From NCBI GenBank assembly GCA_900074885.1, contig FJUW01000035.1, forward strand, positions 682,001-746,000: DNA of 64,000 nt. Direction: 5' to 3'. The DNA comes from Rhynchosporium graminicola. Its lineage: Eukaryota > Ascomycota > Leotiomycetes > Helotiales > Ploettnerulaceae. Both the position numbers and the translations under genes were made by a program. Below, piece by piece: positions 47,801 through 59,267 of the stretch (positions are counted from its first letter, which is position 1; each line of letters opens with the position of its first letter). The notes below the pieces were generated by a model. It worked only from the letters and a program-made list of their open reading frames with translations, did not search any database and was not told the DNA's origin.

Positions 47801-48267
47801 CAGGGTTCTTATCCTTTACTGACAGGTTTGACAGGTTTGACAGGCAAGGCAGACGCAACGCGGCTTTCCAATGTCTGTGCCCCTGAGCGGCAGCTTCCCA
47901 ACCTTGAACTGTTACTGTACTGTTGCAATGGGAGAGCATTGTCCTTGTAGAATTAAAGCAGCGGCGGTCGCTTAGCCGGATAATTATCTCGGACGATAGA
48001 CCGTCGGATAATCTAGTCGAGGACGATGATTGGTTGATAAGGCGGTGTATAAATTTATGGATTCTGCCCTAGGACGGGACCGAGAGCTTCATTTGAGACC
48101 TTGATGTTTATGCATATCTCAGCCTCAGCCTTGTTTACAGTGCAGAAGCTACCGACCCCGCCATATACCCCCTCTGCGCGTACCATACAGCTTCTTGAAG
48201 TTGCAAATATACTGGAACAAGAAGGTTAAAATCTACTCGCTTGGAATTTTACAAGCAGTAATCCAGC
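44899..48267. other. Intergenic region
   Basis: About 3.4 kb without a supported gene. Small direct repeats are visible (GTCCCGAGCGAAA twice near 46712-46740; GACAGGTTT in tandem at 47821). Open frames at 46639-46896 and 47564-47950 show no motif. The 3' UTR of the Ndt80-domain gene and the promoter of the DUF2011 gene must lie here. Confidence 0.4.
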
Positions 48268-49365
48268 ATGTTCGACCTTCCAGATGCAAAACGGTATTGA
48301 GATCCTCCTGCTTCCATACAATATGTAGGAGCTAACCTCTCTAGAATCCGTCGCAGCGACCTGTTACGCTCGCGTTCCTCCTCTCAATCCTCGGATACCT
48401 CGCAAACAGAAGCGAATGCCACGCTCCTGCAAGCAAAACTAGCTGCTATATACGGACCAATTGAATACGATGAGCCATCACCAACACAGATCAGCATAGA
48501 GAAAGGCAGCTCAAGCCAAGTTGAAGGATCAATAGAATCAGAGGGCAGAGGCGGAAAGAGAAGGCGTATAGAAACAGCACAGGAAGAAGGAAGGATCTCA
48601 AGCCCATTCTCGGAGTCGCAAGAAGACTCCGAGGACGAAGAAGACGTTACTGAAAGGCGGCGCGTGCGTTCTCCTACACCCGAGGAACACGAATACGAAT
48701 TCTCCCTCTTCCGCACCCATTCCTCGCACCCCTCCTCGGCCTCTCAAATCCAACAACCACAGACCATAATTCTCTCCTCCTCCCCCGGCCCAGGCGAAGG
48801 ACGCATCCTCCGTTCGCGCCCAATCTCACATTATATTGTCGATACAGCAGACGGTGCAAAGCGAGCGCAATGGGAATACGCTGCTGTCAGCGGGGAAGAT
48901 GTTTTACGAGGACAGGAAAGGCGGGCGTGGGGACTGGAGGTTAGATGGAGGGTCCGGGTGTTGAAGAATGGGGAATTAGTTGTGCCGTCGAGGGATTATT
49001 TTTCTGAAAGTTTTGCGAGCTTGAAGCCTATGTCAGGATTTCGGGGAGATCAAGATCAGAGTTCTGAGAAGAAGAAAGTTAAGCCCAATAAAAAACGACG
49101 CATCATCCTCCGTGTACAAGCGAGGAAGAGAGAGCTGGCTGAGGAATCGAGGAAGAAAGCGGAGGAGATGGAAAGAAAAACAAGAGAGGAGAAGGAAGAA
49201 GCGGCTAAAGAGAAGAAGATCAGACTTAATAGGGAGAAGAAAATGAAGAGGAAGTTGAAGGAGAAAGCTAGGAAAGCTGAGGCTGGGGGAGGAGCTGTAG
49301 TAGAGGAAAACGGTACCCAAGATCCTGCGGGAAATGATGGAGGCAGTACTGGGGATACTGACTGA
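48268..49365 (+). CDS. DUF2011-family nuclear protein
   Basis: Model: join(48268..48293, 48345..49365), 348 residues; the 51-nt intron has branch GCTAAC and acceptor CTCTAG. The N-terminus MFDLPDAKRIRRSDLL is the hallmark of DUF2011 (a fungal-specific Pfam family). A Ser-rich, acidic region with a basic GKRRRIE follows, then a conserved-looking segment beginning EYEFSLFRT and containing IILSSSPGPGEGRILRSRPI and SHYIVDTADGAKRAQWEYAA. The C-terminal ~110 residues are an almost unbroken Lys/Glu/Arg coiled-coil or single helix (KAEEMERKTREEKEEAAKEK). The composition suggests a nuclear or nucleolar protein. The molecular role is unknown. It is convergent with the transhydrogenase gene, with 412 bp between the stops. 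Confidence 0.85.
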
Positions 49366-49777
49366 TATATCATGAAATCTGTTGACGATTTGGAGATGTG
49401 AAGGGACGATGAGATAGCTAGAGGAGCATATGTACAGCAATGCTATTGCGTGAATCAAAACGAAACGCCGAAGATGAACAGCCTGGGCAAGCATACCTGC
49501 AAACGACGAGAGAAAAAAGCAGTGCAGCATCCTTAAATCCTGATGTCCGATTCCGTGTCCCTTCTCACGTCCTTTCAGCCATCTTTCTTCCCAAGCCATC
49601 CAACACAACTATGCTTGCATCCTTTCTTTCCTTGGTATAACTCAATCCCAAGTTGATCAAGCCGATCATCAGTTCATCGCACCTCACTTCATTCCAGCCT
49701 CTCGTCCTCGCTTAAATCTATCGCAATAGACGTTCGCCAAGGTTTCTGTTATGCATTATTGGAAAATACATGCCTGC
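49366..49777. other. Convergent intergenic spacer
   Basis: This 412-bp stretch between the stop codons of two convergent genes should hold both 3' UTRs and polyadenylation sites. I see no gene or obvious hairpin. Confidence 0.5.
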
Positions 49778-52700
49778 TCAAACATCATACATCTTCCCTC
49801 TCGCCTCAAGCGCTGCCTTGATAGCTATTTCAAGTCAGCATAATCTCATCCCCTTTCATTCACACCCCTCCGCAGAAAACACTCACCATCACAACTCTCC
49901 CGAGCATCACCAAACAGCATTTTCGTGCCTGGCATATAAAACATCGGATTCGGGACATCCGCATATCCACTCGCCATACCTCTCTTCATAACGATAACTT
50001 GCTTGGATTTCCAAGCATGTAAGACCGGCATACCGGCTATGGACGAGCCGGGCTCGAGAGCGATGGGGTTGACGGTGTCGTTCGCGCCGATGACGACTGT
50101 TAGGTCGGTGGATGTAAAATCGTCGTTGATTTCGTCCATTTCGAGGACGACTAGGGTATAACGTCAGCGAAAGACTTGGTTCTGGATTTGGGAAAGCAGA
50201 ACAAATAAGACATACTATCATAAGGCACACTGGCTTCCGCCAACAGCACATTACACTGTCCCGGCATCCTCCCTGCGACCGGATGAATAGCAAACCTAAC
50301 ATTAACACCCTTATGCTTCAACATCCTCGTGATATCACTAATCGCGTACTGGGCCTTCGCAACCGCCATCCCATATCCCACCACGATGATCACACTCTCA
50401 GCTGTCGCTAAAGCGTCTGCTACTTCGTCGATATTGGTTTTGGTGATGGACCCTTCGATCTTATAGTCGGAGTTATCGGTGGGAGGTATGCCGCCGAAGA
50501 GGACGTTGGTTATGCCGCGGTTCATGGCCGTACACATTATGTAGGAGAGGATGGAGCCCGACACACCGATTAGAGCGCCGATTGTGGTGAGAAGGGGGTT
50601 GTCGAGCATGAAGCCTTCCGCGACGAGGGCAAATCCGGAATAAGCGTTCAAAACGGTAATAACGACGGCTAATACAGGTCAATGTAAGTCTTGTCGGTGT
50701 GAATGCTAAGTTGACTTACGCATATCAGCTCCTCCAATAGCAGCAGTAGTAGTAAACCCCTTCGTGAAACTAAGAACTGCGTTTCCAGCTAAACAGCAAG
50801 CAGCGATGATAGGCGAGCCTGGTGCCATGGCGAGAAAAGTTCCGAAAGTAGCAACATTGAGGCCAAGGAGCGAAGAATTCAGATAGTGGCGGGGACCTGG
50901 AAGTCGGATAGGTTTCGAAGACATTTTTCCAGCGAGTTTGAGAAATGCGACAACGGAGCCAGTAAATGTTACGCCACCAATCAGAACACCTAGGTATCCA
51001 GCGACCATGTGTAGAGTCGATGCATCTCCGATATGAGCCATTACACTTCCATAACTTGTCAATACTGCTGCTAGGCCGACAACGGAGTGAAGAGCTGCGA
51101 CGGTTTGAGGAAGGTCTGTGGCAGTTGTACGTCGACCGATGAGGAGACCTACACTATCAGCTCGATCAATAATAGAATTAATATTTCTTACCTAGAATAC
51201 CACCAACAGAGGCAACCATGCCAAATTGCATCAATACCTCAACGGGAAAGCCAACCGCCGCAAGTGATGCAAGAATACCGCTACTCACTCCAAGAACCCC
51301 TAAAATATTACCTTGTCGAGCAGTAGCTTGAGAAGCCAAACCCGAAAGTGAACCGATACAAAGTAGGGAGCTTGCAAGGTACCCTGCTTGAACAAGTCCG
51401 GCCATTCCAGTAGAGGCAGCAGCGATATAGCCTCCACTGAATAGAACACCAGGAATGACATATAGCCAAGGATACTCAGGTGGATCAGTCGGACCTACAC
51501 TTGTCAGGAAAAGTTATCTGCAAAGTAGGAGACATACGCTTAAACATATCTAACATGCGTTTCGTAATCACAAATCCGCCAGAAACATTGACGAACGCTA
51601 GGAGTACGGACAGAGCACCAAGAGCTTGAGGAATAGTGTGAGGAACAAGACCACCACCCATAATGAAAAATCCACCAACACCGACCATACCTAGGGTTTG
51701 TCAGTACTGAATTCTCCCCGGTCTATGTGCACTCACCAGAAATAGCATTAGTGACACTCATCAACGGTGAATGCAAAGCAGGAGTGACACCCCAGACAGT
51801 TCGATAACCAATAAGGCCAGCCAAAGCAAATGTAAAAACATTTCCCATGAAGATCGGTCCAGTAGCTTTTCCAAGAGCAAGCGCAAGTCCCATACCGCCA
51901 GTGACTGTAGCCACTTCGCGAGAAGTTTTTTGCCATGGTGTAACGGCTAGGACTTCTGCTTGTTTGATATCGGCTGCCGGGATGATGGCCTTTGGAGGAG
52001 AAGGAGGAGGAGCTGGTCGTGGCGCTGTTGGAACGATATCGCCTTTGTAAGTGACAATAGAACCACGAACTACTTCGTCCTTGAGATCCACACCGAAACG
52101 ACCTTCCTCGGGGCTCATAGATAAGAGAAACTTTGTAATGTTGTTTGAGTAGAGGGTAGATGACTGGGTCGGCAGGCGTGAGGGTAAATCCGTGTATCCT
52201 GAACAATTAGTTGGGTCCCAAAACAGGACAGTCTAACAAACCAATGACCGTAACTCCATTATGGTGTGCCAGCTTCCCGGGAACAGTTGCAACGCAGTTC
52301 CCACCGGCTTCAGCAGCCAGATCAACGATCACACTACCCGGTTTCATAGTAGCGAGCATCTATTTACCTACAATCAGAGATAAATCACAAAAGCACATAA
52401 TTAAGCTTACTTCTTCAGTGATGAGTTTCGGTGCAGGTCGACCTGGAATTAGAGCTGTCGTAATCACAATGTCTACTTCGCGGCATTGCTCTAGGAAGAG
52501 CTTCATTTCAGCGGCAATGAATTCTTTAGACATCTCTTTTGCATATCCACCCGCTCCTGAACCATCCTCTTCGATTTCTACTTCGATGAATTCTGCTCCA
52601 AGGGATTGGACTTGTTCACGCGCCGCTGGTCGAGTATCGAATCCCCGAGTGATTGCACCAAGTCGACGGGCCTAAAAATGTTCACATTGGTTTACAGGCA

Positions 52701-53728
52701 GGTTTGAGAGAGCTTACTGTAGCAATAGCACTTAGACCCGCTACACCTGCACCAATGACGAGGACTTTACAAGGAGGAATCTGGTCAGGGCTTAGTACTG
52801 TAAGCGAGCATCATGATTCGTGTCTGTTTACCTTTCTGTAGATTGTCAGCAGATGCATCTATCATCATGAGCTGCATATGAACGTACCCTGCAGCCGTTA
52901 TTTGACCCGTCATGAATCTTCCAAAATGGTTGGACGCCTCCAAAACAGCTCGATACCCTGCGATATTGGCCATTGAACTAAACATTGTCAGCCCTACCCT
53001 CATTTCGAAATCTTCAATTTACCTCAACGCATCAAAAACCTGCGCCCTAGAAATTCTAGGTATCATATCCATGGCAAAGCTCGTCGTTCCTCGATTCGCC
53101 AATTTCTGCACCACCTTCTGATTCTGCGTCGGGTAAATAAACGAGATAATCGTCCCCCCATCCTTCAATTGATCCACCTCACTCATTCCACCATCAAAAC
53201 TCGGTGCGCGGACCTTAAGCATGATATCACTTTCCGCCCAGATAGACTTACTTTCCCCCAATGTCGCCCCGGCTTTCTCGTATGCCTGATCGGTGAACTG
53301 TGCAGCTGTTCCTGCGCCTCGCTCGATGAGTACGCGCTTGTAGCCTTTCTTGAGTAGGAGAGCTGCGTTTTGTGGGGTCATGGCTACACGTCTTTCTTCT
53401 GGGTATGTCTCGCGGACAACGCCGATTGTGAGTTCGGAGTAGGGGATCGTGGTCACTGGAGGGGATGGTTCGGCATTGGTTGAGAGGACGGTACCATGGC
53501 GAGCAGGTATGATTGTTGAGACTCGAGGGCGGAATCGCTTGCGGTCGTTCCAATTTTGTGCAGGCTGGTAGAGAGCTCGTACGTGAAGAACTGTAGAGTG
53601 TTAGATGTGGAAAAAAGTAGATATGGGAGCAACATACGAAGTCCTGGGCTTACTCGCTTTGTTTTGACAGAGCGTATGCCAGCGCGACATGGCGAAAGTA
53701 CCGGCCGCATAGTCGTCGTGTTTATCAT
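49778..53728 (-). CDS. NNT: NAD(P) transhydrogenase, mitochondrial (13 exons)
   Basis: Model: complement(join(49778..49824, 49887..50150, 50216..50668, 50720..51148, 51192..51494, 51538..51690, 51737..52198, 52242..52359, 52411..52671, 52718..52790, 52888..52977, 53023..53590, 53638..53728)), 1103 residues, every phase consistent. This inner-membrane enzyme uses the proton gradient to transfer hydride from NADH to NADP+. A basic presequence ([11 protein letters not shown]) opens the protein. Domain I follows ([20 protein letters not shown]; Rossmann [20 protein letters not shown]). A block of membrane segments comes next ([21 protein letters not shown]-type region; [20 protein letters not shown]). 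Domain III ends it ([68 protein letters not shown]). Introns are 43-97 nt. The only doubtful one is 52791-52887, which needs an AAG acceptor to keep the expected [18 protein letters not shown] join. Confidence 0.95.
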
Positions 53729-55884
53729 GGTCGCCAGACGTGTTCCTGCCGCGACGATATGGTGAGAAGTACAACGTTTAGCATTTGCTGGTCAGTGGCA
53801 GAAACTAATTCATAACAGAGTTAGTTCTTGTGCCTACGCAATTCAATCCCACTCACTGCTTGAGTAGGGAGTGTTTAGGTCTAGTGCGAGATGTTGTCTT
53901 TTCAAGAATGGAAGGGGAGAGGGGGAGAAAGAGGGGTCCAAGGAGAAAGAAGCCCCGGACAACTAGTCTGCTATACGAGCAATTGACCCGGAGCGGTTAG
54001 TCACAGCTTCCGCCCTCGTCTTGTGATTTGTAGAGTAGAATGATCAAGCACCTTGTGGTTTTGCATATCAGGTTCAAAATTTCTCGACTTGACACTCCGG
54101 GTGCTACCTTATCCCGTACTACTTTCCGGAACTCATCTCCGGCCTCGAAACTGTCATTCTCAGTATGTGACTGCGGTGTAACATTAAGCACCTCTTTATA
54201 CTTGAGCATCGCGGTGCAGTAAAATGAAGTGGAGTAGGCTGCAGAGTGGGGTGGACGGCGCCTGAGACTGACAGTCCCGTGTGGGGACAGGAACCTGGAA
54301 AGTCTGGGGATGCGGGGAAAGAGGGACCGAGCGGTCCGAATCCATACAATATCCACATCGCGCGAACAAATATCCATTTGTGAACCTAATCACACAATAT
54401 GTCACAGGTTGATAATGACTATAGTTTCCCCAAGAGGACGCTCATTTGCCTTGGGATCCGGGTTGCTGATTTAACAGGGCCAAAGGTGATTTTGATCCTA
54501 GCTTTCAGCTACTCGTCCGGTACGGTAGTTCAACTGCCAGTACTCTTTGACATTTACTGATGAATTGGAAGTCTACTTGGATGGACCACACGTGCTAGAC
54601 ATTGCCGCCAGATTAACCAAGGTTGTCAATGTTTGCTCATACGATCAATCAACTCATATCTCCCTGCGAGAATAATTTCTCGTTCCTGTTTTATCGTGAC
54701 ATCAAAACCGTGAAGTGCTGGAATTTTAGATATCAAGGACGATGCAGCGAATTTAGAGAGTGGCTGGACATGGAAAACAAACATCCACACTCCCTGAACC
54801 AATCTATTTCATGGTAGATAACTCCCATAGCGGCTTGAAAATCTTCATCAAGGCTTCACAGACCGAATCCATTTCGGGTAACTAACAAACGAGCCTCAAC
54901 CGCTTCCTACAGGTTTCTTCGGCAAGAAGCACTACACATACGAAAATCACCACTGTCAGAGACGATAGCGCATAGTACTATCCCGAGACTCGAGATCTTG
55001 TAAAGAAACTCGACAATTTATTGCTTTGCAGACTCACGGATGCAATCTCTGTCATTGGCTATTTTCTCTAAATGAGAGGATACTGATTTATGGGTCTATA
55101 CATATGCTGTCATTGTGGTCTAGTCATTGTCAGCTTTAGATTTTGTTGTCACGAAAACTCATGTTGTTCTTTCGCTTCAAGAAAGATGTCTTTCTAATTG
55201 TGATCTAGCACCAGCAAATCATAAACAACATCAAAGAATCATGTCTTTTGAAATGACCGGGTTTCAAAAACATAAACATCTCTTACCCACGGGCCTTGCA
55301 CGCCGCTCATCTGGAACACATCAATCAGGCAAATCAGGTGTATGATGCTCTATTTTGGGAAGTGTCGTGATTATACATATACCCCGAGTTCCTCAACTAC
55401 CAAAACCCAGCTAGCTCTCTATCCACGCAATACCGGTCGAGCCTGCTTCTTAAGTGAATTCATAAAACTATGAATTTACTATCTTGTACTGTTCATCTAG
55501 ATTACATACGCACTCGTCCACGAATGAATCTGTGTGTCACTAACGCCAAGAGTTTCCCTGCTATTCCAAGCTTTTATGTTGAAAATTCAAGTCTCAACAT
55601 GATTTTGGGGCTAAAGATACGATCGCGAAGCTTTGTAATTCAATTTCAATCCAATTTCTCAGCGATAGTGGATTAATCCGCTCTATCTTCTCTCCTCAAA
55701 AAGCATCGTATCATCGATTTTCCAGTAAAATATCTCATCAACCGAGAACCTTGGCAGCAGGTTCTTCCCTTACAGAACTGGTTGATGATAAAACATAGCA
55801 CTCGAAGCTAAAAAAGAATGTGAAAGGGGCTCTTATGTTAAAAACTTGAGCTGCTAAGCAGGATTACCATTTTATAATATATTT
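53729..55884. other. Intergenic region
   Basis: About 2.2 kb with no supported gene. The first few hundred bases contain the transhydrogenase promoter. Beyond that the DNA is A/T-rich and stop-rich. Confidence 0.4.
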
Positions 55885-56334
55885 TTGACCTATTCACTGG
55901 TTTTAAGCAAGTTTCTCCAAGACTTGCAGACCCAACGACTCATATCCTTCTATCTGCTTCCCAAATTATTACTATTATCCGTCCAGTTTAACCGCGTTTG
56001 GACTGTGCAAGAATATCTTCTGATTCGAAACGCAAAAGTCCTTTGCGGTACCAAGGCTCTCTCAGTGGCCCTAGTCCTGGAGGGAATGTATTCAATTGTG
56101 TATTATAGACGATCAGATGGTGGAAAAACACACTACATACCCTTGTCAGGATCTTTCTCAGCATACTGCATATACGAAGAGTTGAAAGATGAAATTGAAA
56201 GGAATAATGAGGCATCATTCACGATTTCTCCCAGATTTGGGGAACTAGTGATCGAGAAAAAGTTTGGTCGCATGTTCAATTTCTGTTCAGTGACTTTCTG
56301 TGAATACAGCGGCATGGATTTTTTTACAAAGTGA
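55885..56334 (+). pseudogene. HET-domain gene fragment
   Basis: An isolated 149-codon frame contains FNRVWTVQEYLLIRNAKVLC then GTKALSVALVLEG, which matches the last third of the HET domain (compare FWVVQEVALG in the intact gene at 1041). The preceding ALSYAWG and WIDAICINQ blocks are absent upstream in any frame I examined, and the segment after it (EELKDEIERNNEASFTISPR) does not show the usual C-terminal HET blocks before the stop at 56334. It is best read as a fragment left by decay or deletion. Confidence 0.5.
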
Positions 56335-57526
56335 GAAGGCTTCAAGTCTCTGACTAAAGGTATGTTCTGTCATGTTCGAAGAAGACAGAGGGATGGAGCT
56401 CAGATTTGGCTAGAGCGTGGATATCAGGGTACAGATTTGATCTGAATATTTATCGCGACATCAAGCTGGGCTTTCAGGGTGGGAATATTGTTAATAATAT
56501 GCCGAATTTCTGAACTCGGGGTACGCAGCAAGAAATGACCTAGCATGTCACTAAAATTTCCAAAATGCTAGTGTCGATTGTTTTTGTGAATTTCATCAGC
56601 TACATTACGTCCAGCTAGTAGGTAATTTGAGATACGAAGCTGGCCGGAAATAAATATTCTCGGTTAACTTTAGAGACAGAACAGCGGATACGGTATCATT
56701 AAGCTTCAAAAGTGGAGTTCGAGTCATCAAGTCTACAGTCTACAAGTTTTCAACGGATTCCAAGTGCAAACATACGACAGTAAAGTTCTTTCAGGACATC
56801 CTATCTGCTATTGATCAACTACAGAACTACTAACCTACTGATTTACTGATTCCTTATGGCAGAGCCGATTGACTGCCCATCTGCCACAGTCTATGTGCAG
56901 CAGAATCACGCTCGCTGAACACGGAAGAACGGAAGGCAATTATTTCGTTCAATTGGAGTTAGGCTTTTTGTCTTTATTCGCAATTTGTAAATTTTTAGAC
57001 TTAATAGGTTCCATAGGCAGTTTCATTTCCCGTGATTATCACGTCAACATGCAGGATCCCACCTGATGAAGATGAGAGGTCCGAACACTGAGCCACAAAC
57101 GTAAATGTACTTCGCCCAGCGGTGCAAAATTCTGACAGTGAAAAGAAATATCCATAATATAATAACATCTACAGAGTATGGGGGCCTTTGAACAGACGGG
57201 TGGGTGTGCGCACTAAGCATTAGCTATATGCCTAGCGAACTGCCGTCGAAAATTGCTCGGCACAATAACTAGCTATTTCTGCACTCATTGAAGAATTTAC
57301 CTGCCACTAGCTACCTTCATAATATCTAGTGTTCTCAGAATCAATCACCTGCACAAATCCACTGAATAACTCTATCCTCCCACTTTATTGATCTTCCAAG
57401 AAGAAAAAACCTGGAAGATATTTTCCAACATCACCTTCACAGCGTTTAACGAGCTATATACCACCGGAGATCTGCTCAGATATTGAAAAGATTGCAATCT
57501 CAAGAAAATTCTCTACCAACGTCACG
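56335..57526. other. Intergenic region
   Basis: No supported gene. It includes the presumed promoter of the RNase H-fold gene; nothing else is recognised. Confidence 0.4.
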
Positions 57527-58375
57527 ATGTCATGGACTGCGGAATTACCGGTGCGCCTGCCACAGCCTTCGAAGGAGAATTCTTGGGAAGACAATCCCAT
57601 TCCTTCAGAATTGCCAAACCGCCAATCACTCGGGACCAAGCGCCGTCAAGCAGCGCTGAAATATCCATTCCAACCATTCCCTGCGAATATAGAGATCGCG
57701 GAGGACGACATCACAGCAATTAAGTTTGCTCGCGCAGAATACATCCCCGAATATGATTTCGTCGAAAGCTCGAAAGGACAGAAGATGGTGCTCTGGTCCA
57801 ACAGCAAAAGTGGCGGAGGAAATTCTCGCTATGGTATAGGGATCACTTATATGCAAAGCGGAAATCGTTGGGTGGATCTCGAATACTTAATCCAGCGAGA
57901 CGTGAAGGACTGGGTGGCTGAGATCGCAGCTATCTCTAAAGCTCTTCAGATCGCCGCTGAAGAGGTCTTCAGAGCCGAAACAAAGCCGAAGATATTAGTT
58001 ATTTACACGGGGTCTCGCCAAGCGCTCGAGAGGTTGAACAAGGGTATCGTAGGTGTTGTTCCTGGCCAGAAGTTTCTCTTGAAGCCGGGGATTCTTGCGG
58101 CGGAAAAGATTAGAGATAGTAGTGTTGTTGTGGAGCTGCGCTGGGGACCGGATACGGAGTTACTTCAGGGAAGCCGTCGTGCGAGACATGCGGCAAGGAG
58201 AGCTGCAAATTACACGCCTTCCCGTAGGCAGGGTGATACAGTTCTTAAAGTTCAGTCCATCACAAGGCAAGCAAGAGCAAGAGCTAGGACACGATTTCGA
58301 CCAACAGCGATAGTCTTGCCAGATGATCAGATCTCCGATCTCGATTTGGACAAACAGGAATTGACAGTGAAATAG
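57527..58375 (+). CDS. RNase H-fold protein, probably catalytically inactive
   Basis: Intronless, 282 residues. From about residue 85 to 230 the order of elements follows ribonuclease H. A first strand reads KMVLWSNSKSGGGNSRYGIG. A helix reads WVAEIAAISKALQIAAEEVF. A strand with the family's YTDS-like motif reads ILVIYTGSRQALERLNKG. The last strand and helix read VVVELRWGPDTELLQGSRRA, where RNase H has V.WVPGH...GNE.AD. The Glu of AEIAAI is kept, but the Asp in the first strand is replaced (LWSNSK), the YTDS Asp is Gly, and the last Asp is missing. A two-metal active site therefore cannot form. The C-terminus is Arg-rich (ARARARTRFRP) and ends acidic. Such proteins are common in fungi and may descend from retroelements. 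Function is unknown; nucleic-acid binding is plausible. Confidence 0.7.
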   Translation: MSWTAELPVRLPQPSKENSWEDNPIPSELPNRQSLGTKRRQAALKYPFQPFPANIEIAEDDITAIKFARAEYIPEYDFVESSKGQKMVLWSNSKSGGGNSRYGIGITYMQSGNRWVDLEYLIQRDVKDWVAEIAAISKALQIAAEEVFRAETKPKILVIYTGSRQALERLNKGIVGVVPGQKFLLKPGILAAEKIRDSSVVVELRWGPDTELLQGSRRARHAARRAANYTPSRRQGDTVLKVQSITRQARARARTRFRPTAIVLPDDQISDLDLDKQELTVK

Positions 58376-59267
58376 AAGCAACAACTCACTGGAAAAGCTA
58401 GGTTTTCTGACCTCTCCAAATGTTACTGCCATTCCACCAGTACAGGACTCCTACAAAGGCAAGTTGGGGCACCTTCCGGGTACCAACTCAAATTTCCTTC
58501 TCGTCGAGGAACACATAATAGTTCCACAAAAAGCGGTCAGTCACTTCTACCGAGTAGAAGAGAAACACCCGAAAGGAACTCAAGATAGCTGCCCCCGCCC
58601 TTTGCTTAGGATGGAGTTGAACCAAACACAGTTGACACGTCTGCCAATCATCCGCTCAGAGCCTCCACATCGCGCAAGGACAGAAATAAATTACCCACGA
58701 AAGTTTTTGTACAGCATGAGAGCTGGGAGAACATGGCCTTGAGAAGGAGTCATCGCTTTGTAGACCGTGGCATGTTGGTCAACGGTTGCGAAGAAATAAG
58801 ATTGTGCGAGGATATGAAGCACGTTTGAAATGCAAATTGTACCAACTTGCAACCCGAAGACTACAACCAAGTGCTAGGTCTATCCTGTCAACCGATTTTC
58901 TTCTTTGTCGCCCTACCTGCCTCGAATCCAACACATCATCATGATACATCCAGCCCCGTGAACACCCTCAAAAAGCCCTCCATGAATACTTGCTCAGGAC
59001 TCTACTTCTCACACTACGCCTAAAAAAAACCAGTATTTTCTTATTCATGATGTAATCATCCATGATGTAATCATGGACACTATATTAAGTTTTCAATACA
59101 TATAAGATGTGGGGCTAGCTACGAATATGAGACCATACGATTAGTTCGGCCCCCCAGGGAGGGCTTCGCTGTACTACAATTATAATTCCGTTGAAGTTTG
59201 ACAACATCAGCTCTCCGAAAGCTCGTGAGAATCCTAGCTGAAGCTAGTTTTCATTATGCTCAAGAAA
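58376..59267. other. Intergenic region
   Basis: No supported gene. A 15-bp tandem duplication (CATGATGTAATCATC) lies at 59046-59074. A 92-codon plus frame at 58464-58742 lacks motifs. Confidence 0.4.

Noticed and set aside
47821..47849. Tandem 9-bp repeat GACAGGTTT
   Set aside because: Only three imperfect units; no array structure or CRISPR-like spacing.
49033..49608. 191-codon minus-strand frame, Phe/Leu/Ser-rich
   Set aside because: Antisense of the Lys/Glu coiled-coil of the DUF2011 gene, where AAG/GAG codons produce open reverse frames.
59046..59074. 15-bp tandem duplication
   Set aside because: Two copies only, compatible with simple slippage; not evidence of a mobile element.
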